Shown: positions 9,002 to 18,869 of the stretch, in pieces
How positions within the stretch are numbered: the stretch's first letter is position 1
Layout of the letters: each line of letters begins with the position of its first letter
Source of the DNA: Mycoplasmataceae bacterium
Lineage (GTDB): Bacteria > Bacillota_I > Bacilli_A > Mycoplasmatales > Mycoplasmoidaceae
Assembly (NCBI GenBank): GCA_031257095.1
Contig: JAIRPI010000021.1
Span: forward strand, 1 to 57,208
Length of the DNA: 57,208 nt
Direction: 5' to 3'
The notes under the pieces: generated by a model
What the model was told of the DNA's origin: nothing
Databases searched by the model: none
The model's input: only the letters and a program-made list of their open reading frames with translations
Translations under genes and position numbers: made by a program

Positions 9002-9859
9002 ATGTTTAATCAAATGGAATTCACAAAAAAGTTAATAAACTTTAGAAAAGCTAAAAATACATCGCAAACTCAACTTGCCGAGATGTTAGGCATCACACCG
9101 CAAGCAATAAGCAGGTGAGAAACGGGTGAGTCATTACCTGATTTAACACAGCTAGGCAAACTAGCGGACATATTGGGTATTCAAATTAATGATTTCTTTA
9201 GTGATTCATCAAACAATGAAGACACTAATGATAATCAAAATAATAAAGCTGTTAAATTAAGATTTAACGATTTTAAAAATGCAGATTTTTCTAATATGAC
9301 ATTATCAAACAAAGATTTTTCATGAAGCAGTATTAAACAAACTAAGTATGATAATTCGCATTTGGAAAATATTATTTTTAAGGGTGTGCATATGAAGGAA
9401 ACAACCTTTAATAATGCGCATTTAGAAAAATGTGAATATTCACGTAATCACCTAAATAAGAATAAGTTTGTTAGTGCGATTATCAATAATTCTAATTTTT
9501 ATCATAACAATTTAAATTCATTATTATTTAGTGATTGTGATATTTCACAAGGAATGTGGAGGTGAAATAATGTTAATGTCCAATTTGATAATGCAAAATT
9601 AACAAAAGTTCAATTTGATCGAAATAACTTTGCTCATTGTGTTTTTAATAATACACTACTAGAAAATTGTGAGATTACCGCTTGTAATTTCCGCAAAGTT
9701 ACATTTACCAATTGTGAATTAAAGAACACATCATTCCAAGCTTCACATTGTCGTGGCATTACTTTTGTTAATTGCAAGATTGATCAGTTTACGAGAAACT
9801 TTCTTGTGTCATGCGGAGCAAAACTAACAAATAATGATACTTTACATGAAAGTAATTAA
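9002..9859 (+). CDS. HTH (Xre/Cro)-pentapeptide repeat fusion protein
   Basis: 285 residues with TGA as Trp. Residues ~8-62 are a Cro/C1-type helix-turn-helix (LINFRKAKNTSQTQLAEMLG, ITPQAISRWETGESLPDLTQ). After an Asn/Asp linker, residues ~85-275 are a quadrilateral beta-helix of pentapeptide-like repeats with the central Phe/Leu every five residues (FSNMT, LSNKD, FSWSS, FNNAH, LEKCE). The start is ATG 9002 with a good GAGGGAG ribosome site. A DNA-binding head on a DNA-mimic-like beta-helix suggests a regulator or gyrase-interacting protein, but that is inference. It stands alone between tRNA-Trp and convergent hpt. Confidence 0.85.
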
Positions 9860-9868
9860 TATAAGAAT

Positions 9869-10426
9869 TTATTTAACTGATTTCTCTAAGGCTTTGCTAT
9901 TCATCAAAGCAATATAAGGTAAATTACGATATAACTCTAAATAATCTAAACCATAACCGATAATAAATTCATCTTTTGTATGATCGGTCGTGAAACATAT
10001 ATAGTCTGGTTTAATTAGCCCTTTATTATTGCTACGCAATAATAGACAAGCAACTTTAAGCGACTTACATCCTCTTGCTTTTAATATTTTAACAAGCTTG
10101 GTGAGTGTTCTACCAGTGTCAACAATATCATCAACAATGATAATATCACGGCCACGAATGTTTGTACGTAAATCAGTAACGATTTTAATTGTTTTTTGTT
10201 GTTTTGTGCCATGATAACTAGAAACAACCATAAAATCCATTATTGGATTACATGTTAATTTAAGGAATAAACTAGTGTAAAAGGGTATACACCCTTTTAG
10301 TAGTGCAATTACTATTGGTTTTTTATTTTGATAATCATGATTAATTTTTTGCGCTAGCGTTTTAACTCGTTGTTCAATTCGCTTTTCTGTGTAAAGTATT
10401 TTATGTTTGTGGTTTGGTTGTGGCAT
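9869..10426 (-). CDS. hpt: hypoxanthine(-guanine) phosphoribosyltransferase
   Basis: 185 residues of purine salvage enzyme. The PRPP-binding loop IIIVDDIVDTGRTL and upstream IVIALLKGCIPFYTSLFLKL are diagnostic; FIIGYGLDYLELYRNLPYIA closes the base-binding site. It converts hypoxanthine/guanine plus PRPP to IMP/GMP in the cytosol. TATAAT at 10,438-10,433 lies exactly six bases before ATG 10,426, so the mRNA is expected to be leaderless. Divergent from the third surface protein gene, convergent with the HTH-pentapeptide gene. IMP made here would feed PurA and PurB, both encoded in this window. Confidence 0.95.
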   Translation of the reverse strand: MPQPNHKHKILYTEKRIEQRVKTLAQKINHDYQNKKPIVIALLKGCIPFYTSLFLKLTCNPIMDFMVVSSYHGTKQQKTIKIVTDLRTNIRGRDIIIVDDIVDTGRTLTKLVKILKARGCKSLKVACLLLRSNNKGLIKPDYICFTTDHTKDEFIIGYGLDYLELYRNLPYIALMNSKALEKSVK

Positions 10427-10519
10427 ATAAAGATTATAAAATGAAAATTATTTGCTGCGCATAATATGCGATTTTACTTTGTTTAGTAAATTACATATAT
10501 AATTAAAAAAATAAACATT

Positions 10520-11937
10520 ATGACAAGTCAAACAGAAAACATGAATAATACAAAACAACAAACCAAAAAGAAAAAGTTATTATTTATATTAATTCCTTTA
10601 TCTTTAATTATTGTTGCTTTAGCTCTTTTTTTGGGTTTTTGATATGGTTGTAAATCAAATACCCCCCCATAGCTATAAAACAATCTACTATTAGTGAAAA
10701 AAATGGTAAATATAAAGTTGATGCAGGTACACGAATTTGACGAAATAACGATAGTAGTTCAGTTTATGGTAATGATTTTATCGATTTAAAAGCGTTTAGT
10801 AACGATCACAAACATTGTTCTAATTTCGTAGTAGAGGGCACAATCGATTTTGGTTTCTTAATTGATTTTGATATGAATTGCACTTTAAATGGTTCAGCGA
10901 ATGAATTAATGCAGTGAAGTGGAAATGGTGCGGGAGTTGGTGTATTGGTTGGTAATAAAGAACAACCAAAAAACTTTGTTAGTTATACAGGATATTTAGA
11001 TATCAAAAATTCTATGACATTTAATATCGTTTCCCTAGATAACCCAACATGAGGTGTTTGGTTTGGTTCAACCGCTTTTAAGTCAACGCAAATTATTAAT
11101 GGTACTTATACGCTTGAGTCTAAAACTCGTCCATGTGGTGGTGTATGTTGCGATAAAGGTTTAAGTGGCAATACCATTGTAGATGGTGTATTTAATATTA
11201 AATCTGACGGTGATGATGCTTATGGGTTATATATGAGATATTTGCATGATGGTTCTAACTTAGATGTTAATGGAGTGTTTAATATTTTCTCTAGTGGTTG
11301 TTCATATGGCATTAACGTTGATACAAGCGAGCCTTCTTCTAAACAGACAATTAATGGAATTTTTACTATAAAAGCTAATAGTCATGCGTATGGTATTTAT
11401 TTTTGAGACGACAGTATTAATAGTTATTTTTATACAGATGGTGTTTTTGGTATTGTGAGTGTGAACGGCAATGCATCTGGTGTTACTTTAAATAAGGGAG
11501 TACAATCAGATTTTAAAGGTAGTATTGGCGGTATGTTTGAAATTGAATCACAAAACAAAAGTAATAGTGTTATCTTTCCACAACGACCAGTTATTACGTT
11601 TGATTTAATTATGGCTGAAGCTCAGTTTTTTGCCAAAAAAACTGATAATGCTTATACTACTTTACCAATAGGTGTTGAGTATAAATGAAACGGTACGCCA
11701 ATTACCGTCTCAACTACAAGCAATCCTACAGTTGGAGATAGTTCACTTGTGTCGGAATTGATATCCGATGACGCAACAAATCCAAATTTTTCTATCCAAA
11801 CAATTAAAGAAGCAATGAATACGAATAAATATGATTATAATTCCGCATGTTCAAATGCATTAAAAAACTATATCAATAATAAAGAATGCCCAACCGTTGC
11901 TAAAGAATGGTTAGAGAAAATATATAACCAAATCTAA
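10520..11937 (+). CDS. phase-variable membrane-anchored beta-helix surface protein (currently OFF)
   Basis: ATG 10,520 starts a 20-residue polar head, then a membrane helix (LLFILIPLSLIIVALALFLG) and WYGCKSN. A C7 tract at 10,662-10,668 then puts TAG in frame at 10,670, leaving 50 residues. With C8 the frame opens from 10,669 to 11,937, for about 470 residues in total. The exported part repeats a unit of the type V-x-G-x-F-x-I-x-S with AYGxY (VDGVFNIKSDGDDAYGLY, VNGVFNIFSSGCSYGIN, INGIFTIKANSHAYGIY), as in right-handed beta-helix surface proteins. The C-terminus is a short helical tail. TATAAT at 10,498-10,503 gives a leader of about ten bases. The function is unknown; a switched adhesin or antigen is inferred from architecture and tract. 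Confidence 0.75.
10662..10668 (+). repeat. poly-C tract (C7) just after the membrane anchor, OFF length
   Basis: Seven C residues in the context AAATA-C7-ATAG at codons 48-50. C7 ends in TAG directly after the tract; C8 gives Thr-Pro-Pro-Ile and a long open frame. Confidence 0.8.
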
Positions 11938-11949
11938 CAATCGTAGTTT

Positions 11950-11977
11950 GATATTGGATAATTATTTTTCCAATGTC
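11950..11977 (+). terminator. hairpin between surface protein 3 and threonine dehydratase
   Basis: GATATTGGA and TCCAATGTC form a 9-bp stem (one G-T pair) with a 10-base loop, followed by TTTTAA. It lies 12 bases after the stop of the third surface gene and between convergent genes, so it may serve both directions. Confidence 0.5.
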
Positions 11978-12015
11978 TTTTAATAATTTAAAAAACACTT
12001 TTACAGTAAAAGAAA

Positions 12016-13236
12016 TTACTTATCTTTTAACTCGAAATCAATCTTATGCTTCTTTAATATCGCAAAAAATTCGCCAGTTTTTTTAGCGTTAGGAGCATAT
12101 AACATCAAATCAATTAATCCTTCTTTTAATAGGTGCTCATTTGCTAATATTGCAATGCCTTTATTAGTTAGATAAGCACGACCTCCGATAGTTTGCAATG
12201 CTTTTTGAAATATGGGAAATGTTTCGTTGTTATTAGTAAATGAAAAGGTTGTTGTTCTTTTATCTTTTGTCAGCGTAGCTGAACAACAACTTATTAAACG
12301 ATCGATATCGATATTCCCACCACTAATAATTACCGCAACATTTCTATTTTTTATATCAATCTTGCCGCTTAAAATTGCCGCCATCCCTGTCGCTCCCGCT
12401 CCTTCGGCAACAACTTTACATTTTTCAGCAATTCATAGAATTGCATTCTGAATTTCTTCGTTAGTAACAGTTATGACATCAGACACATATTTTTTCACTA
12501 TTTGCATGGCATCTAGTGATGGTTGTTTTACTTGAATACCGTCAGCAATGCAAGGAACATATTTATATTTAGTTACTAATTTATCACCTTTATAAATATC
12601 TCTAGCGTCGGGGAAGTTTTCGGTTTGCACGCCAATAATTTCACATTTAGGGTTGATAGCCTTAATTGCTGTTGCTACACCAGCGATCAATCCTCCTCCC
12701 CCAATTTGGCATATGACTAAATCGATTTGTGGATTTTGTTCTAAAATCTCAATACCAATGGTTCCTTGACCGGCCATAACATCTTTATGGTCATATGGCG
12801 GAATATAAACATAGTTATTTTTTTTAGCCATCTCCACGGCTAATTGATTAGCATCATCAAAATATGCGGTTGGCCCAAACACTACTTCACCACCAAATCC
12901 AAGTGTAGCATCTACTTTATTTAATGGTGTAGAATTGGGCATAACTATAACTGATTTAATCCCTAATTGCGAAGCAGAATAAGCAACTCCTTGTGCATGA
13001 TTCCCAGCGCTAGCAGTAATTACCCCAGCTTTCTTTTGTTCAGGTGATAATTGAGCAATGGCGTTTGCCGCACCGCGAATTTTGAATGATTTGACAATTT
13101 GTGTGTTTTCTAATTTTAAATAAACATTTCCACCAAATTGCTGGCTCGTGGAATAATCATAAATTAAATCCGTTCTTTTAACAACACTCTTTATATTTTG
13201 TTGTGCTTCTTTAATGTCATTGAGTGTTAGTTCCAT
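12016..13236 (-). CDS. threonine dehydratase (PLP-dependent, catabolic type)
   Basis: 406 residues. The PLP-lysine motif is [12 protein letters not shown], the phosphate cradle is [18 protein letters not shown], and [15 protein letters not shown] is the substrate loop. A C-terminal ~75-residue region after [10 protein letters not shown] would be a small regulatory (ACT-like) domain, as in longer TdcB/IlvA forms. It deaminates L-threonine (or serine) to 2-oxobutyrate (or pyruvate) plus ammonia. No isoleucine-synthesis genes are nearby, so a catabolic role is likelier; 2-oxobutyrate is a substrate for the ferredoxin oxidoreductase encoded at 45,250-47,824. TATAAT at 13,248-13,243 is exactly six bases before the ATG, implying a leaderless message. 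Confidence 0.93.
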
Positions 13237-13294
13237 AGTCTTATTATACCCACAACAAAGTTTCTTAATGAATTAATAAATATAATTGTTGCGT

Positions 13295-14569
13295 ATGCAA
13301 CAACAATGTACTTTAATTATTGGTTCCCAATATGGTGATGAGGGTAAAGGAAAGTTTACTGACATCTTAGCTGACGATTATGATTATATTGTTCGTTTCC
13401 AGGGCGGAGATAATGCTGGACACTCCATTGTTATTAATGGCGTAAAGTATAAACTACGTTTAATTCCATCGGGAATTTTTAAGAAAAATAAAAAAGTTGT
13501 TATTGGTCATGGGGTTGTGTGCAACCCTGAAACACTTATTAATGAAATTGATTATTTACACGCTAACGGATTTGATGTACGTAATCGTTTATTTGTAAGT
13601 AATCGTTCACACATTATTACTGAGTACCATATTGCTATTGACAAATATTACGAGGATTTAAAGGGTGACCAAAAGGTTGGCACAACATTGTGTGGCATTG
13701 GTCCGTGCTATGCCGATAAAATCCAACGTGTGGGAATTAGAACTAGTGATTTATTAGACAAGGGTGTTTTAAGAAATAAAATAAAATTATCTTTACAAAC
13801 AAAAATTCATATATTGCCACACATTGGTTATTCGTTAAAAGATGTTGAACGATTAACTAATAAATATTATGCATTAGGGCAAAAAATAAAACCTTACATC
13901 AGCAACACCATTGATTTATTAAATGATGCTTATCAAAATAAAAAGCGAATATTATTTGAAGGAGCCCAGGGTACTTTTTTAGACATTGATATGGGAACAT
14001 ATCCTTATGTAACATCTTCATCAACTGTGGCTGGGGTATCAAGCGGCTCTGGTATTAGCATTACTAAGATTGATAGTGTTTTAAGTATTGTAAAAGCATA
14101 TACCTCACGTGTTGGCGAGGGCCCGTTTGTTGCAGAAATATTTAGCAAGGATGCTGATTATATTCGCGAACGTGGTGCTGAATATGGAACAGTGACTAAA
14201 AGACCGCGAAGAATAGGTTGGTTAGATTTAGTTATGTTAAAATATGCGGTTAATGTTGTTGGCACAACCCATATTGCTTTAACACTATTAGATGTTTTGT
14301 CTGGTTTAAAACAAATTAAAGTTTGTGTTGCTTATAAATACAATAACAAAGTAATCCATGAAATTTTACCAAGCAACAAAGAATATGCAAAGTGTAAACC
14401 AATTTACAAAACATTTAAAGGTTGAAAAGAAGAAATCACTAATGTAACTAAGTTTAATGATTTACCAACAAATGCCAAGACATATATAAACTTTTTATCT
14501 AAATCATTAAATCTTCCGATAACTTATATATCGGTTGGTAACGATCGTGTTAAAACAATCAAAAGATAA
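13295..14569 (+). CDS. purA: adenylosuccinate synthetase
   Basis: 424 residues. GSQYGDEGKGKFTDIL is the GTP/IMP loop with the catalytic Asp, followed by NAGHSIV with the catalytic His; VGTTLCGIGPCY and RPRRIGWLDLV are also family hallmarks. It joins IMP and aspartate using GTP on the route to AMP, completed by PurB (51,091). ATG 13,295 is preferred over two TTG codons upstream because TATAAT at 13,281-13,286 sits eight bases before it. It overlaps nadE by one base (TAATG), so the two form an operon. Confidence 0.96.
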
Positions 14570-15276
14570 TGCGTAATCTAAAACAATATATTAGTTATTT
14601 ACAAAAATGATCTAAACAAATAATTAATGGTGCACATTGTTCAGGTGTAGTTGTTGGCTTATCGGGTGGTGTTGATTCAGCGGTAGTTGCTAATTTATTG
14701 TGCGACACAACTAAAGTCTATGGTGTTTGAATAAATATTGACAGCGCTAAAGAAGACTATGAATGTGTACAATTGTTAAAGAAACAAAAAAAGTTTGTTG
14801 TTGTTGATCTAGATTTAACGACAACATATAAAGCTCTTGTTAAAACATTAAAAATAACTAATAAATTAGGTTTAATTAATTTAAAAGTAAGAATGCGTAT
14901 GCTAAGTTTATATGCACTAGCTCAAGAAAAAAAATGTCTAGTTGCTGGTACAAGCAATCTTGACGAATTATATTTAGGGTATTTTACTAAATATGGAGAT
15001 GGAGCTAGTGATTTTGCTCCACTCGCTAAGCTAAATAAAAATGAAGTGTGGGAATTAGCAAAATTACTAAATGTTCCACAACAAATTATTACCCGCGCAC
15101 CAAGCGCTGGTTTATATGCTGGTCAATCTGATGAGAAGGATATGGGTGTAACATATAAAGAAATAGACGCTTATTTATCTAATAAACCAATCAACCCAAA
15201 GGCTAAAAAAATTATTGATAAATTACATAAGATGAATCTACACAAGTCATCTTTGTCAATTAAACCTAAAAAGTAA
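14569..15276 (+). CDS. nadE: NH3-dependent NAD synthetase
   Basis: 235 residues. The PP-loop ATP-pyrophosphatase motif is GLSGGVDSAVVANLL; AGTSNLDELYLGYFTKYGDG and APSAGLYAGQSDEKDMGVTY are NadE signatures. It amidates deamido-NAD with ammonia and ATP in the cytosol. No glutaminase domain, so ammonia must be supplied, fitting an amino-acid-deaminating metabolism. Three Trp codons in the first 55 residues include two TGA. Its start overlaps the purA stop; it ends eight bases from convergent dhaK. Confidence 0.95.
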
Positions 15277-15284
15277 TTTACTAA

Positions 15285-16277
15285 TTAAACTTTTAATGCT
15301 AATGTATCACAAGGTGCATTAAGTAATGCCTCTAATTCATCATCTAATTTCATTAATGAAATTGACATACCGATCATGTCAATAGCTGTCATATAGTTGC
15401 CAACGAAATTCACCGCAACATTGATGTTCATTTTTTTTAGCATTTCATGAACTTTGCGGTTAACAATATAGAGTTCCATAATTGGTGTACTACCTAAACC
15501 ATTAATGAGTACAGCAACATTGTCATTACCTTTTAATTGTAAATGATTAATAATAGCATTAGTCATTTCTTCAACAAAGACATCGACCTTTTGCATTTTA
15601 ACTCTTTTAACACCTGGTTCGCCATGAATACCTAATCCCATTTCTACTTCATTATCTGCTAATGTAAATGATTTGTGCCCAATAGCTGGCACAGTACATG
15701 ATTCTAAACTAATACCATAGGTGCCAACGTTTTTAATTGCTTTTCCCGCAGCAGCTTTAACTTCTTCTAAACTAGCACCACTTTGCGCTTTTGCGCCAGC
15801 GACTTTGTGTACTAATACCGTACCAGCAATACCGCGCATACCTGTTGTTGATTGGTTGCCTAATAACGCCACATCATCAGCAACAATAACGTAATCAATT
15901 TTCTTGCCTTGTGCTCTTGTCATTTGCGCAATAAGTTTAAAATTCATTACATCACCAGTGTAATTCTTAATAATTAATAATGTTCCATTTTGTGAATCAC
16001 ACTCTTTAATTGCTGCTTGAATCATTGCTGGTGTAGGAGATGTGAATATCGGTCCAGCAACAGCAGCAGCTAACATTCCATCACCAACATACCCAGCATG
16101 TGCCGGTTCGTGTCCTGAACCACCTCCAGATATTATTGCAACATTGTTTTTATTAAATGTTTTAGAAACAACAACATCGTGGGATGCTAGTTTTTTTAAC
16201 TTGTTGGGGCGAACACAAACTGCTCCTTCACAACATTCTGTAACAATATTTTGTACGTCATTAATTAATTTTTTCAT
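15285..16277 (-). CDS. dhaK: dihydroxyacetone kinase, subunit DhaK
   Basis: 330 residues of the dihydroxyacetone-binding subunit. IISGGGSGHEPAHAGYVGDGM is the substrate-binding loop and EVEMGLGIHGEPG holds the His that forms the hemiaminal with dihydroxyacetone. Phosphorylation normally needs DhaL plus a phosphodonor (DhaM of the PTS, or ATP); neither partner is in this window, which is odd because dhaK is usually followed by dhaL. It could use partners elsewhere. TATAAT at 16,292-16,287 lies nine bases before the ATG, so it is probably transcribed separately from gyrA. Confidence 0.93.
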   Translation of the reverse strand: MKKLINDVQNIVTECCEGAVCVRPNKLKKLASHDVVVSKTFNKNNVAIISGGGSGHEPAHAGYVGDGMLAAAVAGPIFTSPTPAMIQAAIKECDSQNGTLLIIKNYTGDVMNFKLIAQMTRAQGKKIDYVIVADDVALLGNQSTTGMRGIAGTVLVHKVAGAKAQSGASLEEVKAAAGKAIKNVGTYGISLESCTVPAIGHKSFTLADNEVEMGLGIHGEPGVKRVKMQKVDVFVEEMTNAIINHLQLKGNDNVAVLINGLGSTPIMELYIVNRKVHEMLKKMNINVAVNFVGNYMTAIDMIGMSISLMKLDDELEALLNAPCDTLALKV

Positions 16278-16301
16278 ATTAATTACATTATATCTATTTG
16301 T

Positions 16302-18860
16302 CTATTCAATGTTGGGAATAGCTTTGGTTTTTCGTTCTTCTTCTAAAACTTCTTCTTCAATATCTGCATCGATTGGTGCTTGTTCATCGTCAATTTGTGT
16401 TGGGCCAGTAAAGACTGCGACTGATTTGATTTTTTCATTTTCCTCAATTCGTACTAATCTTACGCCAGAGGTGCTTCGACCAATTTCTCTTACTTCATTA
16501 ATTGCAAAACGAATGATTTTACCAGCTGAAGTAATGATCAAAATATCTTCAGTGCCTTGTAGCGCACCAACATAAACTAATGCGCCGGTTTTTGGTGTAA
16601 CCTTAAGTGTTCTCACACCTTTAGCGTTTCGTTTTGTTAATCGATATTCTTCTACTGGTGTAAGTTTACCCAATCCTTTTGCACCAATCGATAATATTTT
16701 ATTACCATAAGCTGATGATGATAAACCAACAACATGTTCTTTGTTTTTAACCAAGTTAATGCCTTTAACACCAGCCGCTGTTCTTCCCATACTACGCACT
16801 TGGTCTTGGGAGAATCTAACCATGTTACCATTTGAAGCACCAATATATATTTCTTGTCCTTCTTTTACTTTAATAACGTCGAATAGTTTGTCGCCTTCTT
16901 TCAAACCAATCGCAATTTTTCCGTTGCGATTAATTCTTTCAAATTCACTAAGGCTTGTTTTTTTAGTTATACCGTTAACGGTAGTAAAGAATAATCAGGC
17001 GTTTTGGTAATCTTCGATTGGCAACACAGAAAGGATTTTTTCTCCTTTCTCTACCCCAATAAAGTTTAACGCTGGAATTCCTTTGGCTTGTCGAGAACCT
17101 AATGGAATTTGGTGACCACGTACACGATATACTTTCCCAAAATCACTAAACAATAAAATATCAGTGTGAGTGTTAGCAATAATTAGTTTAGCAACATCAT
17201 CATCTTCGTGAGTTTCTAATCCCTTTACGCCAACACCACCACGCTTTTGTGGATTGTATGTATCAATCGCCATTCGTTTGAAATAACCACGGGCAGACAT
17301 AGTAATTACTATGTCTTCAACTGGGATAAGATCTTCATCATCAATATCTACTGACGCGGAAAGATTTAATTGTGTCCTTCTTTCGTCACCAAATTTCTTA
17401 ACTAATAAATCTAATTGTTCTTTAACAATATTAATCTTACGTTCACGGTGGGCAAGAATATCTTTAAAATCAATAATTTGTACTTTTAATTGTTCTAATT
17501 CAGCTTCAATCTTTTTTACTCCCAATCCGTTCAATGCACCCAAACGCATTTCACTAATTGCTTTAGCTTGGATTTCAGAAAGTTTGAATTGATTTACCAA
17601 AGCAGTAATTGTTTCTTCGTTGCTATTTGATTTACGAATAGTTTTAATAATTTCATCAATGTTTTTTGTTGCGACGTGTAGCCCTTGTAAGATGTGTTCT
17701 CTTTCAGTTGCTTTTTTTAAGTCAAAATTTACCCGACGCGTAATTACATCAATTTGATGTTTAATGTATAAAACAATGGCTTCTTTAATGTTGATGGTTT
17801 TTGGCACACCATCAACTAACGCAAGCATGTTAACCGCAAAATTACTTTGCAATTGTGTTACTTTAAATAATTGATTCATTAAAACTTCTGGAACAATATC
17901 TTTCTTAGTTTCAATAATAAATTTTAACCCATCTCTTGTTGGCCCGCCACCTAAATCAGCAATTCCTTGAATTTGTTCATTTTTAACTAATTCGGTTATT
18001 CGATTTTCCAAATTAGCTGTTGTTACCATGTATGGTAATTCGGTAATAGTTATGGTTGACTTGCCATTGCTATGTGTTTCGTATTCTCATTTACAACGCA
18101 CAACAACTGATCCACGACCAGTTGCAAAATAATCATTAATCCCACCAACGCCAACAATTTCTGCCCCAGTTGGAAAATCGGGACCAACTAATACTGTGCG
18201 AATTTGGTCGATTGTTGTATTTTCGTCATCAGCCACCATTTTAATAGCGTTAGCCAACTCAATTAAATTGTGTGGTGGGATGTTGGTTGCCATACCAACA
18301 GCAATACCGTTAGAACCATTAGCTAATAAATTGGGAAACGCTGATGGTAAGACTACTGGTTCAACTTCGCTACCATCATAGTTATCAACAAAAGTAACTG
18401 TATTTTTGTCAATATCATTCATCATGATATCACCAAGTTTAGAAAGTCTTGCTTCGGTATAACGCATTGCTGCAGGGCTATCACCACCAATAGAACCGAA
18501 GTTTCCGTGCCCATCAATTAATGGATACCTTAATGAGAATGGTTGTGCCATTCTTGCCATTGTATCATAAGCTGCCGTATCGCCGTGTGGGTGGTACTTA
18601 CCAATAACTTCACCAACAAGTCGTGCTGACTTTTTGTGAGGTTTGTCACTCGTCATGCCTAAAGCATAAGCTGCATACAACACACGACGATGAACTGGTT
18701 TAAATCCATCGCGAACATCAGGGAGTGCTCTTGCAACAATAACGCTCATCGCATATTCTAAGAATGAATTTTCTAACTCCTTAACAATTGCTCGGTCAGA
18801 TAATTGTGTTTTAAGAAGTCTTTGTTTTATTTGTTCTATTGTTAAATTATTATTTGCCAT
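16302..18860 (-). CDS. gyrA: DNA gyrase subunit A
   Basis: 852 residues. The breakage-reunion domain includes [13 protein letters not shown] and the catalytic Tyr134 in [10 protein letters not shown]; the quinolone-resistance position equivalent to E. coli Ser83 is Thr95 here. The GyrA tower and coiled coil follow, then the C-terminal beta-pinwheel with the GyrA box-like RQAKGIP. It ends in an acidic tail (EEEVLEEER). Together with GyrB it introduces negative supercoils. The start has GGGGG nine bases downstream of the gyrB stop, so gyrB and gyrA are co-transcribed. Confidence 0.97.
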
Positions 18861-18869
18861 GATTCCCCC

